A DNA stretch of 64,000 bases, from the NCBI GenBank assembly GCA_031310005.1, contig CM062385.1:1922001-1986000 (forward strand), written 5' to 3'. Both the position numbers and the translations under genes were made by a program. The notes under the pieces were generated by a model, which was given only the letters and a program-made list of their open reading frames with translations, was not told the origin of the DNA and did no database searches. Positions 11,765 to 23,682 of the stretch are shown here, one piece after another. The stretch is from Dactylellina haptotyla (lineage: Eukaryota > Ascomycota > Orbiliomycetes > Orbiliales > Orbiliaceae). Position 1 is the stretch's first letter, and the number at the start of each line of letters is the position of its first letter.

Positions 11765-13203
11765 CTTGTTCTTTCGTCGGAATAACTAGTTTATATATTT
11801 TCTGACGTTTTCAGATAACTGTGGCCTGGGAAATAATTGGAATAAACATCCAGCATTGATAGTATCACAAGATTGAATGATTCATCTGACCACGGCGGTT
11901 ATGCTTGTTTTAATATCAAGGCGTAGTAAAGGCGGGAGAGTTTCGAATCTAAGGATTCCAAGGATTCTTGAGCTTTCAGGCACTCAATCGCTGTAGAATT
12001 ATGATATCGCGTGTGCTAGCAACGCACTTCGGGGTTGGGTAGCCTTGCGGAGATTGTTGGGGCAAGGCGAAAGATGCCTAACCGTTCTGCGCTTCTGTTG
12101 TTGCTGCCTCTCGCTTGGCAATTTTGTGGCTGTGCCATGGTTGTGGGTCTGAACGTTGGCGCTTCTATCAAATGGAGTGCTTGAGCAATATGTGAAAGCA
12201 TGCTAACGTTTTTATTCTATATTTGTAACGAAGCATAAGACTCTTGAGTTGTTGATACTGGCGTCCGTACTAGCTCTGTCTTTTTCCAGCGTTTTGGAAA
12301 AGCGCTACTAAGTACCTTTAATTTGGTCACGCTAGTCAGAGAGCTCACAAATTGCTAGCATTCTAGTGTTGTGGATTTCCAGTGTGCGCACATGTCATAT
12401 TCAGGAAACATCTAAGCTCGTTAAGAATAATAGCCTTTATTCCAGACAGCCTTCGGTTAACAGTGGGTTTGCCTTGATAATTTTTGCTAATATCCAAACT
12501 GCAAAGCGTAACCTATAGGTTACGTTAGTGAGGATATTGTTAGTTTGCAACCGTTTAGAGGAGCCTTCCATATTTGAATCGAGTCTTATCGAAGTGAAGC
12601 AAGAGTCCTTCAGGGACAAGGGTAGGACAATTCCTCCCTGCGAAAAAATTCGACAATCGGAAGAATTCTTAACATTTACTACAACATGATTGGTCCTGGG
12701 TATTCAAATTCTCCTCGCTGAACCGCATCTGGGAGATTCTAGAACGATTCCCCATACTAACCTTGTAAATCTACTGGCTCTGGTATGCACGAGAAGTACA
12801 TCCAAATCAATTCACCGATATTGGAAAATGCCAGGTATCCCAGTATGCACGATAGTCTACAGTTAGACTACATAGAAACTTGTAATGCAAATATATATTT
12901 CATCCTAAGGTAACTTGTCAAACGAATGTAACTAGCTATTTTTATTCGGAATATTCGTTGCACATCTGAAGGAACAGAGCATCTAACTGAGAAGAAGGAG
13001 CCTATAAATTATAAAAGTTATCCTTATGATGTTCCTGAACAACCCATAGTAATAGTAGATTTTCTTTTATTTACACACTCCTTTTGCAACTTTGAACTCT
13101 AATTCATTGCGCAGTATTTATCTACAGTAAAGACAGTCCAGCATACCATAAGTCATATTAACTATTTGGCTTATTCCTCGTCCCTTGGTAGGAATTCCGA
13201 CAT
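11765..13203. other. Intergenic
   Basis: 1.4 kb searched on both strands for remnants of an Hsp70-like partner (DFGTT, AGGGTVD). None was found, and no credible coding frame. Confidence 0.45.
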
Positions 13204-13680
13204 CTATTTCTGTGGAGGCTGTACGTCTGGAACAGTATCATTGGTGATTGGAATGGTAGAGTTGCTGCCTGGAAATCCGTTGTCTGGAACTCCATTATTT
13301 GGGAGAGTTCCATCATTGGGAGTGCCCGGGTTTCCTGGGTTGGTTGGTTCATTCGATTGAATTGGGAAAGCAGGAGATGAGCTGGGAATCTGGTTGACAG
13401 GTGTGGTGGGAGTTGGATTGGCCCCGTTTCCAGGTTTGCCACCCGGTAGCAAGGCGCCAATAATAGTTGTGATATCCTGGATCGGTTTACTACCTGCTCC
13501 ATTCTGACCGTTGGTAAAAGATCCAATGAGACTTATAATCTTCCCGAAAATATCGGTAGCACTGGCGGCAAGATCTTGTCTAGGGTAGATCTCCCCAACA
13601 CTGTTGACTTGCCCCATATTAAGAGGACGAGCAGAAGCAGTGGCGACGAGAAGAGCGATGATGGGAGTTTGGAACTTCAT
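13204..13680 (-). CDS. Small secreted Gly/Pro/Asn-rich protein
   Basis: Single exon, 158 residues. The start is the ATG at 13680, which begins the signal peptide MKFQTPIIALLVATASA; the frame stays open upstream but that sequence has no signal. A PRQ dibasic-like site follows at about residue 33. A short amphipathic region (ATDIFGKIISLIGSF) comes next, then about 85 residues rich in Pro, Gly, Asn and Thr. There are no cysteines in the mature part, so it is not a classic Cys-rich effector. Cell wall or extracellular matrix is plausible; function is unknown. Confidence 0.65.
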   Translation of the reverse strand: MKFQTPIIALLVATASARPLNMGQVNSVGEIYPRQDLAASATDIFGKIISLIGSFTNGQNGAGSKPIQDITTIIGALLPGGKPGNGANPTPTTPVNQIPSSSPAFPIQSNEPTNPGNPGTPNDGTLPNNGVPDNGFPGSNSTIPITNDTVPDVQPPQK

Positions 13681-15210
13681 TTTGTTGAATCGAAATTTGA
13701 ACCGAAGTCTTTTGAGAATATAGTATTTAGATTGTGGAAATAGGGAATGGAAGAAGATAGTAGATATTATCTGAACGAATGAGTGGTATGAATGAATGAA
13801 AGGGTCCGGCCTTCGTGCTTTGAAAAAGAAAGATAGTAATAATCTTCGAATAAAACGGATGTTGATAAAAGATTGACAAGTTATGAAGACTATGAAATAG
13901 GGATCTTGAGAATGCAAGGAAGCTCCGGGCCGTGATGATGAGAAAGAAGTCGAGGGAAAGTGTAGGTCGAATTTCCTTATTATATCCTCAAGATCCTCCA
14001 TCAAGCGCGTAAGCGTGCACGTGTGCATGCGTATTTCTTGCCCATCTAGCGAGGCGGTGTTCTATGCCCGAAACTGTGTCGTCTCGTTTCAGTTCGGCTA
14101 TCGAGGCAGTTTGCCGGAACACCCAACTGCTGTTTTTGATATAAGCGATAGGTTATTTCTTATTAAATATCGCCACCTTCTAATTAATTCGATATATCGG
14201 ATGCCCTTTGTTTCGGTACACAAGTGGCAGCACCTAAATTAAGCTATGATGTTCAATTTAGGTCCTTTAGCTTAGGCAACCGATACAGCGGGCTTAAAAT
14301 TTTATTTCGCGTAACATTTTCCAAGCTAAGTGCGAGGCCAAATTCTGTAACTACAAATTTAAATCTGACGGTAGAGGTGATTGGCTCTATAATCACCCAG
14401 ACTAAGGCAAGATGACTAGGATTTAAAAGACCAATTTACGTTATAATACAAAAGTCTAAACATCTAGTGCTTTGATCATCGCTCGATCGCGATATCCATT
14501 TGGAAGGATAGAAAGTGTGAAGAGTAGTCTGAGATCTCGACTGTGTTTGACCCTGATTTCGGCTCCTGCCAAATCTAGAAATTTGGTGCTCCCCAACACG
14601 TTGTTGTATTTGTCATGATGCAATTGTGTTGTAGAGTCAGGCTGGTAGACCTGCCTCGCAGGACCAGGATGCATCTGGTCTACGAGACAAGTCAGGCACG
14701 TATTTAGGATTCCTAGGTATTAGGATTTAAAATAAAAGCCGGTTCCTTAACCACAAATCCAACAGGTATATAATTCCAAGTCCTTTCTCATGTTATATTT
14801 AGTGAGGGGGGCTTAAAAGCGCAGGCAGTGGGTTTAGCTCATCTGTAAAGATTAGATCAGGCAAGCATACCGCTATGACAGGAATTTGGCCGACCGGAAA
14901 ATTGTATGCTAGTTATTTTCGTTGCATTACAAATTTACTACACAAAGCCGGGGGCGGATTTAATAATACATAGCTTCTTGAGGCAGTAAAATTTTAATTC
15001 TGCTAAAGTTCTAATTCTAATTGGGGAATAACTAAGTTAAACCTGAACGGAAACATTGCCTTTCATGGAAGAGAGAAGGAAGAGAAAGAACAGGAAGTAT
15101 ATTGATTCCATTCAGCATCCCAGAAAAAGAAAGAAAAATATTTGGCTTATAACCAATTGTGTTTGCATCCCATTTTAGCATGGACAAGCAACGCCAGAGA
15201 AAGAAGATAT
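13681..15210. other. Intergenic
   Basis: 1.5 kb of AT-rich DNA between minus-strand genes. It has short chance frames only, and no tRNA or transposon features that I could support. Confidence 0.4.
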
Positions 15211-17447
15211 TTAGTCGTTTTTGTAAGAAATACGAGAGCTTCCGTAACATTTATTCCCAATCCAAACTGAGAAAGAAGCATCAGCGGAACCAACTCGCAT
15301 ACTGACGACGCAGTTGACTTGGTGATGTGTTCTCCCGTCGACGACCTTTTTGGGGAGCCTCTTGAGATTGATTTCAGAAAGGTCGAGGGGGACTTGTCCG
15401 ATGCTGAAAACCTCTGCGATAACATTAGATATAAAGCACAAAATATAGAGGACAATTTAGGAGATATAACATACTGTCGCTGCTGGCCTCTCGCGGAGGG
15501 TCGTGATATCTTGATCCGAGAAGTTTAAGTGTCCTTCTCGCACGGTCTTTGGGGGTTACATCGAAGAAGACATTGAATTTTATATCTCGTTCTTCTGCAC
15601 AGTCATCGCCCTAGGTAACCAAGAATTAACGGGTTAGTTGTATCGCTGAAGAGATCATCTGCATCTAGCCACCTACAATGTTTGCAGCCCATTTAACATT
15701 ATCATCGATGACCCAACAATCGTTCCAAATACACATCCGAGCGTCAACTTTTTTGTGATACTTTGGGTCGAAGTCAGTCGAAAGTTTAAAGCCATAGTGG
15801 CATCTGAGCTTGCGAGTTCTGACTGCTGGGCGCAATGATTGAAGGACAGCTCCTCGAACGATCGCGCTCCAACTATGTTTTTTCCCCAACAGTTAGAGTA
15901 ATAGTACAAGTGGGGGTTTTAGATATATACTTACGATTTAGTAGGATTGATTACAATCAATGGCGGGTTATGTTTCAGTGCCCAGTCCTGAAGTCTTTTG
16001 TATAAATATTGTGATTCGCCAAATCCGCCGACAAGAATGACCGTGGTAAGTTTCCCCTAAGAAACATAGCTATATTAGCAGAGGTCAGGCTTGAGACACC
16101 ACAGTTACTTACGGCCAATAAGGATCCGCCGGTGCCATCTTCGGTCTTAACCTTGGTCGCTTGATCTTGGACAAGCCTGATAATATTATCAACAACAGGG
16201 TCAAATAGAGACTTCATCTCGTTTCTATGGCAGTTGTCAGTGAAGGGTAGGAGTAGCTAGACTTTCATTTATAATACCCTGTAAGCTCTAACTCATTGTC
16301 AGAAATACATTTCTCTTCATCGTCATCAATATTGACGGGAAGCTCTAGAAACCAAACTGCATTCTCATCCTTCCCGAATGTTCGTTTACATATCTCGAAC
16401 TTTTGCATCAACTGGCTACCCTTTCCTTTCTTTTTTGGAGTCCAAATTGCACCATTATCAAAAGATGGTCCGATTTTTTGTCTCAATAGACGATGAAACG
16501 CTTCGTCGATGTAGGTAGAGCCACACTTCCCACCTCCACCAACGACACTCTCACGGAGGACTAAGTCTGGAAACACTTGTTGGATTTGGTACGTGATTAA
16601 ATCGACGGTTCCACCACCAGCATCGCAAACGATGAAGTGCTCTCCCGGTTTCATCTCAGTTACCGTCATAGCTGCTTTTTCCATGCTCTTTTTGTCTTCG
16701 TGTAAGGATGCCAAAGAGTAAATCGCCGCGGCCTCAGGCTCTGAGATCATCGTAATAGTATCAATAGCTCTTCCGCCGCTACCAAAGCCTGCCCTAGTTG
16801 CTGCGGTTCTTGTTGCCTCCTGTGCTTTGTGGCTCCAAATGGCTGGAATAGTGAAAATAAATTCAATCGGGGTTGAAGCCAATGTATCAGGCATACGCTT
16901 CTGGAGAACGTTTTCCATGACGTGCTTGTAGAGTTGTTTCAAGAAGTCGGTACATAACTGCATAGCTGTTTTGCTAGCAGGCAAAGAAATACGAGAGGCA
17001 ACATCGTTGCTCCCATTGCCAACGTCGCCATAGACATCACGACCGATAGATGGATCCAGCAAAAGCTTGAAACGACCGTAGACTTCTAAGTGGCCGTGTG
17101 CGCCCCTTGAGTACTGGGAACCACTAGCTTCTGGTCCCCATTTTGGGTCCTGGCCTGGAACATAGGCAAGCTCTGTGGGAACCTTTTCAACGCTACCACC
17201 GCTACCGGGCCAGGTTGTGATTGTCTCAATCTGCGAAAGGTTGGCGTTACTTGATAGACAATAAGCGACGCCTAAAAGTCTGGTTAATTTCACAGGTTAT
17301 AAGATAGCGTGGTATACTTTCGTTCTTGCTAATGAGGCTTCTGATCAAATAAAAGAACTCACCTGTATATGTTGTGCCAAAATCTACGGCAACGAGGAGA
17401 CGGTGCCTTTGGCCTTGCCCAAAAGCAGCACTTTCCGTTCGCGACAT
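15211..17447 (-). CDS. Hsp70/actin-like ATPase (copy B), complete
   Basis: Seven exons: 17447-17363, 17271-16278, 16224-16113, 16056-15935, 15872-15677, 15610-15475 and 15413-15211. All junctions keep frame, giving 615 residues. Motifs in order: phosphate-1 VAVDFGTTYTG (about 20-30), AIWSHKAQEATRTAA, SEPEAAAIYSL, phosphate-2 CDAGGGTVDLITYQ, MKSLFDPVVDNIIRLV, adenosine-loop VILVGGFGESQYLY, and SWSAIVRGAVLQSL. The C-terminus lacks the canonical peptide-binding domain and EEVD tail, as in the divergent fungal Hsp70-like family. All nucleotide-binding loops look intact. It is divergently transcribed from its presumed partner at 17878. The short start (ATG 17447) leaves 18 residues before the loop; a longer upstream frame is read as 5'UTR. 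Confidence 0.88.
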
Positions 17448-17877
17448 CTCTTCGTTTAGTACGGACTGGTATAAATGAGGTGATAAGATTAGCTTTGGTT
17501 TAGCACAAGGTCTGTGTAAATAGTGGAGTCGAAGTGTGGTAGCATAGAGAGAAGAAGAAGCTTGAAGCTCGAGAGACTTTTCAAGTTGTTTAAATATCTC
17601 TATGGAATGTATGTTGCGTAATGTGAGCTGAGCAAAGTTGTACAGGTGACGAAAACTTTTTCGTGTCCAGTATGGATACAGATGGCAAGGCATGGAAACG
17701 CACTGAGCCTCAATGAGAGAACCCTTCCGGTATATAAATACACTTCCTTCTTGGTCCAAGCTCAAACGCTTTATATTCGAACCTTAGCAACGAGACTAAT
17801 TCGACCCATTCTGGGCCTCTCCTGAAAAGATAAAACTTTTACGAACTCTCTCCAAATCTCAACATCCTAAATCACGA
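17448..17877. promoter_or_regulatory. Bidirectional promoter of pair B
   Basis: Only 430 bp separate the two divergent starts. TATATAAATA lies at 17731-17740, about 140 bp before the plus-strand ATG. Confidence 0.55.
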
Positions 17878-20258
17878 ATGGACAATCTCAAGGGAATATT
17901 TTTTGGATACTTAAATGGACCCCCTGCAGAGACCATAACACATGAAAATTCTTCCCACGATCTATCAGAAACAACTGATCTCACTGACTTGAATGAAAGC
18001 GACTTCCAAGATCTAGAACGGCAAGTTGGCTTAATCAATCCTGCGAACCCCGCTCCAGAGTCTGCCAACAACGATATAACCGACGAGCTTAGCGTAAGGA
18101 AATCCGGTCACAATTCTTGGTGTAACAGGTCTGGATAAGAAAACTGATCTCTTCAATCACTAGTTGATTCTCTCAAACCCCATATCCAACGAAGGAGAAG
18201 AACAGCTGGTGGCTAGATCTGATACTGCTTTGATTTCCTCTCATATAGACCAGGTATTGCAAAACTACTCTCTCTATTTGTGGTCTTGGGAATCTTCGAA
18301 TGCTAATTTTCTGGGATGTTATGGGTATAGAGACCAGAAATTGAAACTGAAGATATGTCTCATATTAGATACTATGACCGTGATGGAGGACAAGGGAATA
18401 TTCATGGTAGATCTCAATCTCCGAGCCCAATACAATCCTCAGGCGACATCCGATCAACCCGAAACGACGTCCCTCGCAGGTTGCTATATGGGACAGGATC
18501 AGGATATTGTGCGCTAATTCTACATTTCGTTGTTATTTACTTATCATCTAACTTTGGAGTATAGCTCAAAGCCAACGGGCTGGTCGTCAAAAGCAACGTT
18601 GCGAGCCGTCCAGTTCTAAACTTGCCACCCGTGTCACTATCCTTCTCGATGAACACCATCAAGTCCTCCAAAGTTATAAGAACCAAGCCCATGATGAAAT
18701 GGCGAGACTACGGGAGGAGATCAGAATTATCAAGAATCAAAGAAACGCCGCTGAGGAATCTCTTATGCGGTTTGGTTCCGCTCAAGCATCATTGCACCCA
18801 ATCTCAACCTTAGATACAGGTAACAATGTGACTGATCAACTACAACAAGCTGTCGAGGAGAAAAAGAGTGAGATAGAGGCGCTTAAACAATCAAATAAAG
18901 CACTTCAAACGGCTGTTCATAGATGGAAACAGAGAGCGAGCAGTTTGGAGGAGCGAGCCAACTACCTCAACGTGCAACTTGAGAGTACTACGGCAGAACT
19001 GAGACATTTACAGGCCAAAGAGTACGAAGCGACAAAGAAAGGGCCAATTCTTCTCGACGAAGATGCGCAGAAGAGCATTGAGGAGATATTTGGTCAGAAA
19101 ATTCGTACTTTGGCCCGGCTCGCATTCCGCAGAATGAGCAAAGATACTCTTATCTCCACTCTCTTATCTATTCGACCAAATAATTTCATACCTGAAGAGA
19201 TATTCGCCATTCAAATAACCTCAGCTGCGGCGCTAATTGGTCCAGTCGCTTTTTTTGAAACTCTGATCGCCTCTGCGGTATCTAAATTCTTTTTCGATGA
19301 TCCTTATTTTCTCAGCAAGCAGAACTTGAACAAAAATTTAACCTTAATTCAACAGTCTGGTGGGGTAGTCGATATTGAGCTCTCTTGCAATTGGAAATCT
19401 AAAACTGTGGAGCTACTAGAAACTCTTGCGAGAAGACCAGCTGATCCAACCGGAAATTCGGAAAATCCCACTGAAGTCGTCAATGTAGAAGAGTTCATTG
19501 AAAATCTGAAGGGATACGTTGGAGTATTCATGGAACAAAACAAGAAGTTGGATAAGAAAAAAGTGCATGAAAACCTCAGAAAGCTCATAGAGATCTTGAG
19601 GGAATGTGCAGACCTCGCAATGGATTGGCATAAGCGATCGATGGATTTCATGATAGTGGGTCAAGAATATGTCGGCAAAGCTTGGAACCATGCCCAGCAG
19701 GGAGAGTTCTGCACCATATTCAAAGGCACCGGGGATGACTCGGATGGCAAATATGCTGATCAAAAAATCATAGCGATCATAAACCCTGGTTTTATCAAAT
19801 TGACTGATTCCTACGGCCGAAAATTACCCAAACCGATCGTATGGTCCAAAGCACTTGTAGCTCTAGCTGAGCAACGAGATATCGACGCTCTAGAAACCAC
19901 GAATGCGCCACAAGATGACATTGAAATGATATATGATTCAATTCCTAGCTATGAGATTGAGGTTCCAGGCACACCAGAACCAAAACCAGAAACTCCAGCA
20001 CATCCCCAGAAAAGCTACAACTCGTCTCCAGAATACTCGGGCTTTTCAAAAGCTGCAAGTGATCCATTTACCGCATCCCCCGTTGGTAAGTAGCCACAAT
20101 AAGAAATTTTTAGCGAAATCAATTTCAAGAAGAACAATAAACTTAAGCTAATTGTATTCGAGCGTGTAGATCTTACAACGTCCCCCACCACGCGAAGCTC
20201 GACTTACAAGACTAAAATTCATCCCACGAATTGGTTTGGAGTAAAGAACAGGCATTGA
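17878..20258 (+). CDS. Coiled-coil partner protein of the Hsp70-like ATPase (copy B)
   Basis: Five exons: 17878-18093, 18164-18253, 18331-18508, 18565-20085 and 20170-20258, giving 697 residues. The first three introns have phases 0, 0, 1, identical to copy A. The intron 3 donor (GTGCGC) is weak. The last short exon is inferred from a strong donor (GTAAGT) and a TAAGCTAATTG branch; without it the protein ends at 20093. N-terminal 160 residues are acidic and polar. A coiled coil covers about residues 190-320. The family domain follows, with LLDEDAQKSIEEIFGQKIRT, MDWHKRSMDF and IIAIINPGFIKL. The tail is Pro/Ser-rich. No enzyme motif was seen; a chaperone-like partner or client role is inferred from the pairing. 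Confidence 0.78.
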
Positions 20259-20995
20259 ATTTTGTTGGTTCATTCTCAGTCATATATCTAATACCGCCTG
20301 CTCATCCCCCTAACACCAATTCCTATATTCCTTCTCACATTGGTGGTGCGCAGGGTGTGGGCTTCATTTATGTAGCCTATTATGAAACAAATTATAAAAT
20401 AGGTTCAACTTTCCTTTCATCTCAATCTATAACAACGGGAATGTTCTATTTACGAAACTGAATTTGCTCAACTTGCTTTTCCTTGTGTCCATGTTTAGTT
20501 TCTGCCAGCGAGTATTCAGAGTCCGCGGCAAATGCAATAGCAGAACATGATCAAATTGCATCAACTTCACCTTTGTTTATACACGCGTATTCACATTCAA
20601 CTCCATGAGACGTCATCCGCTTCCATAGAATACTATAAATTTGAGTCTTATCCTGGATCTTCACGTTTTTGGTGCGTCAATCTAGAATATATGCGAAATT
20701 GAAACAAATTTTTAATGCAGATTTGAAAATATGCGGAAATAATATTTAGCGTCATGATACTAGGCTGACCTAGTTTGTTCAGCTCCTATATCGTCGCAAA
20801 ATTTTGAAGCGAATATCCAATTTACGGCGCAGTTGAGAAGTTATAAACTTGGACATCGGAAGCTGAAAATCATCACAGTCACAGGACCCTCATTATACTA
20901 TATAAGTACGGAGCCCCTTTCTCAGATTAAATGCCATCAAATCTAATAAAGTCTACCAGATTTCGAAGAATCAAACAGAGCAGTAAACACTCAGA
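20259..20995. promoter_or_regulatory. Intergenic with TATA box
   Basis: TATATAAG at 20899-20906 lies 90 bp before the next ATG, a good core-promoter distance. Otherwise AT-rich spacer. Confidence 0.4.
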
Positions 20996-21739
20996 ATGCT
21001 ATCCGCCTCAAACTCCCCTGCGCAATTGCGCACCCTATTCACAATAGAGAACCTTGACCCCTCCCCACCAAGAAGCCTATTTCACAGACCACTAGCACTT
21101 GAAGACTTCCTACTCAACGCGCAATCAAAAACAGGAGACCAGACCAACCCAGCCGTCAGCAAGACCGAAGAAAAATCCAAGCTTGGACAAGCAGAAGCAG
21201 AAGCAGAAGTTTTCACCACGAGGGAAGCCGAATCATCAGCACAAGGCGCCCAAGTGAACAAGAAGAAGAAGAGTCATAGAAAACAAGCTGACTCGTTCGA
21301 TGCATTTCCTAAAGAGCGCAAAGCCACTAGAGCTCGCCAGCGTGCTACCCGCAGAGTACTCACGCGTGAAGAGAGAATGCTCAACTCAACTCAAGATCCA
21401 GTGTACACCGGAAACAACAAGAACCAAGTAGAAATTGACATCCCACACTTAGAAGATTCCCTAAGATTCCTAGTCGATGCAGATCGCGCAGCTGCAAGAA
21501 AGACGGTAGAACTGACCTACCAATTTGGGGTCACGAAACGCAAGCTGGAAGCTACTACGAAGGAACTCGCCGAAATAGAGGCAAGATTAGCCGCGGTAGA
21601 AGAAAGAGCTCAACAATGTGTCGGATCTTTCCACGAAAGAGGTTTATCAGCGGACTCGAAACCAAGCCCTGAGCAAATCGCTAAATGGCTGTCTGAGAAT
21701 TGGCCAGGAGACTTTTTAGTACTGACAGCTAAGACATAA
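20996..21739 (+). CDS. Hypothetical basic/coiled-coil protein
   Basis: Single exon, 247 residues. It has a polar N-terminus, a basic cluster (NKKKKSHRK and KATRARQRATRR, about 88-120) suggesting nuclear localisation, then a coiled coil at about 165-215 (KRKLEATTKELAEIEARLAAVEERAQ). The C-terminus has PSPEQIAKWLSENWPGDFLVL. It lies directly downstream of pair B on the same strand. A well-placed TATA box supports expression. No family was recognised. Confidence 0.6.
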   Translation: MLSASNSPAQLRTLFTIENLDPSPPRSLFHRPLALEDFLLNAQSKTGDQTNPAVSKTEEKSKLGQAEAEAEVFTTREAESSAQGAQVNKKKKSHRKQADSFDAFPKERKATRARQRATRRVLTREERMLNSTQDPVYTGNNKNQVEIDIPHLEDSLRFLVDADRAAARKTVELTYQFGVTKRKLEATTKELAEIEARLAAVEERAQQCVGSFHERGLSADSKPSPEQIAKWLSENWPGDFLVLTAKT

Positions 21740-22879
21740 TCGTGAGTAAGCCGATAACAGGTCAGTGTAAGAGAGAAAGAGGAGAAAGGAGGCTTAGAAG
21801 CCAGAAGATAGATAGAAAAATGTCATCAGAAGTCACTAGATTGTCTGTACTTTTTTATGTACGAGCTAGTAGAGGAGCTATCACATGCGAATACGAAGGA
21901 TAATAGTAAAATGAAAATCAGCTCATCGGATTAAAACAAAGACTTTTCTGCTCCCAGTGAATTTATATAACAGATAACAGATAATAGTGTGTATGCAATG
22001 TTTTTCTGTGATTCTGACCGGATATTATAAGATATTATAAGATATACAGAACTCAGTGCTGCAGTTTCTTCACAAGACTGCTGTTATCGAGCCAACCGAC
22101 CCAACCGACTAAGGCGTCAATAAATACGTGCACGTGTTGTCTATAACTAGCACACCCGACACCAGATTGAAAATTTACTGCATTTTAGAAAATTAAGTCG
22201 ATCGATCGCAAATGCACAGGTGCATCACGATCAATAGTCTCGCCAAACCACGTGGTAAACATGTCAGCCAACAATAATATGTTTTCGTTGGCCAGTGTCA
22301 ATATTGTACAGGTATTCAAAGTGTCCCAGTATCACGATGAAGGGTTTGCCAAAATTAAGACTCAAAACAATATCAATGCATCCTTCAGTCAGAATCAAAC
22401 ATACAAGCTTGCTCATTCGAGGAAGAAGTGATGTTACTGTAGCCACAGAGCCATAAAAGCTGATTTTCAAGTATGATAGGTGAGGTCATGCGGCGATTAG
22501 GCAAATTCGGAGTAACGGAACGAGATTGAAGCTATATAAAAGTAAAAATACGTATATGCGAGCCTGATGCAATTTGAGAAGACGCCGATGTAACTCGGTA
22601 GCGGTGCGTGCTCGGATAATTCCATGCATCAAAATAGGATACTCGCACATACACAGCGGTGCACGCGGTGTCCTACTACGAATATCGGGAATGAAACAAT
22701 ATAGTCATGAAATCCCGATTTTGAACATTATAGAAACTTCAAGCCTGTGGAGTAGTATCTGGAAGGGACTCCGAAAGGTATTTAAGTGAGGCCTGGCCTG
22801 GTACCTCTCAGTCTTGCTTTATCATCACAATATATCCACTACAGCTTAACAAAGGCTAGATTTATAGCAATCATTCAAA
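21740..22879. other. Intergenic with short direct repeats
   Basis: Holds small A/T direct repeats, such as a triplicated GATATTATAA-like unit at 22020-22045. Nothing coding is supported. Confidence 0.4.
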
Positions 22880-23218
22880 ATGGCAATCCTTAGATCTGCA
22901 ACCGCCCCGGAGAGAGCCGCCGCCCAGAGCCCACAACAAACCGATGCACAGAGTTTGGTAAAATATCAGACGAGTCAAATGTCGGAGTCAGACTTAGACT
23001 CTGAGGAACTAGAACTTGAAAATAGATGGTTGGAGCAACGCGTGAAACGCTTGAAAGAGGGAGTTGATATCGAAGTGATAAATTGTATACGAATGCATAA
23101 ACGGGTTACAGATTTGAGAAGAGAGGTGAACTCGGAGAAAGGTTTGAAGATCGTGAAACGCCTCGAGGAATTGATTGATGGAACTATGGAGAAGCTGACC
23201 GATATGACTATGTGGTGA
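22880..23218 (+). CDS. Small acidic coiled-coil hypothetical protein
   Basis: Single exon, 112 residues. The first 30 are Ala/Gln-rich. Residues 33-110 are a continuous charged helix with heptad character (SEELELENRWLEQRVKRLKE; VTDLRREVNSEKGLKIVKRL). No signal peptide or TM. It is the second small coiled-coil gene downstream of pair B; a link is only positional. Short, so chance coding cannot be excluded. Confidence 0.5.
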   Translation: MAILRSATAPERAAAQSPQQTDAQSLVKYQTSQMSESDLDSEELELENRWLEQRVKRLKEGVDIEVINCIRMHKRVTDLRREVNSEKGLKIVKRLEELIDGTMEKLTDMTMW

Positions 23219-23682
23219 ATTTGAAAGCGTGGTTACAAGCCATAATTCACGATAGCTAGTAGATTTGTCTTGGGAAAAGGCATAGATAGAAAGCAGTAGT
23301 CACCCGGTCACCATGTACACGTACACACGATTATAATTACGGGAATATACAGATTGATTGATGATCAAAATGTGTGTGCGATGTTGCAAAATGTTGGCGT
23401 TGGGCGTTGTGGCCGGAAGCGGCAGGTTTGCCTCCTTGGCGGGCGACCCCACACAATTTTCTGAAGTGTTCAGCCATTCGATTAAATTTCAACACCAATC
23501 AGCCCGCCTCCGCCGACTCTGTCCAACACATCAACACCTTCACCACCAACTTCACCGCCGTTCAACACACGTTCGTCCGCCATCACAACTCTTCAACACA
23601 TCGCCATCCTCCCGCCGGGCTGCTGGTTATATCAGAAGCTCAATCCTCAGTCACCGTGGCTCTCGAACTCGATTCCCAAGAT

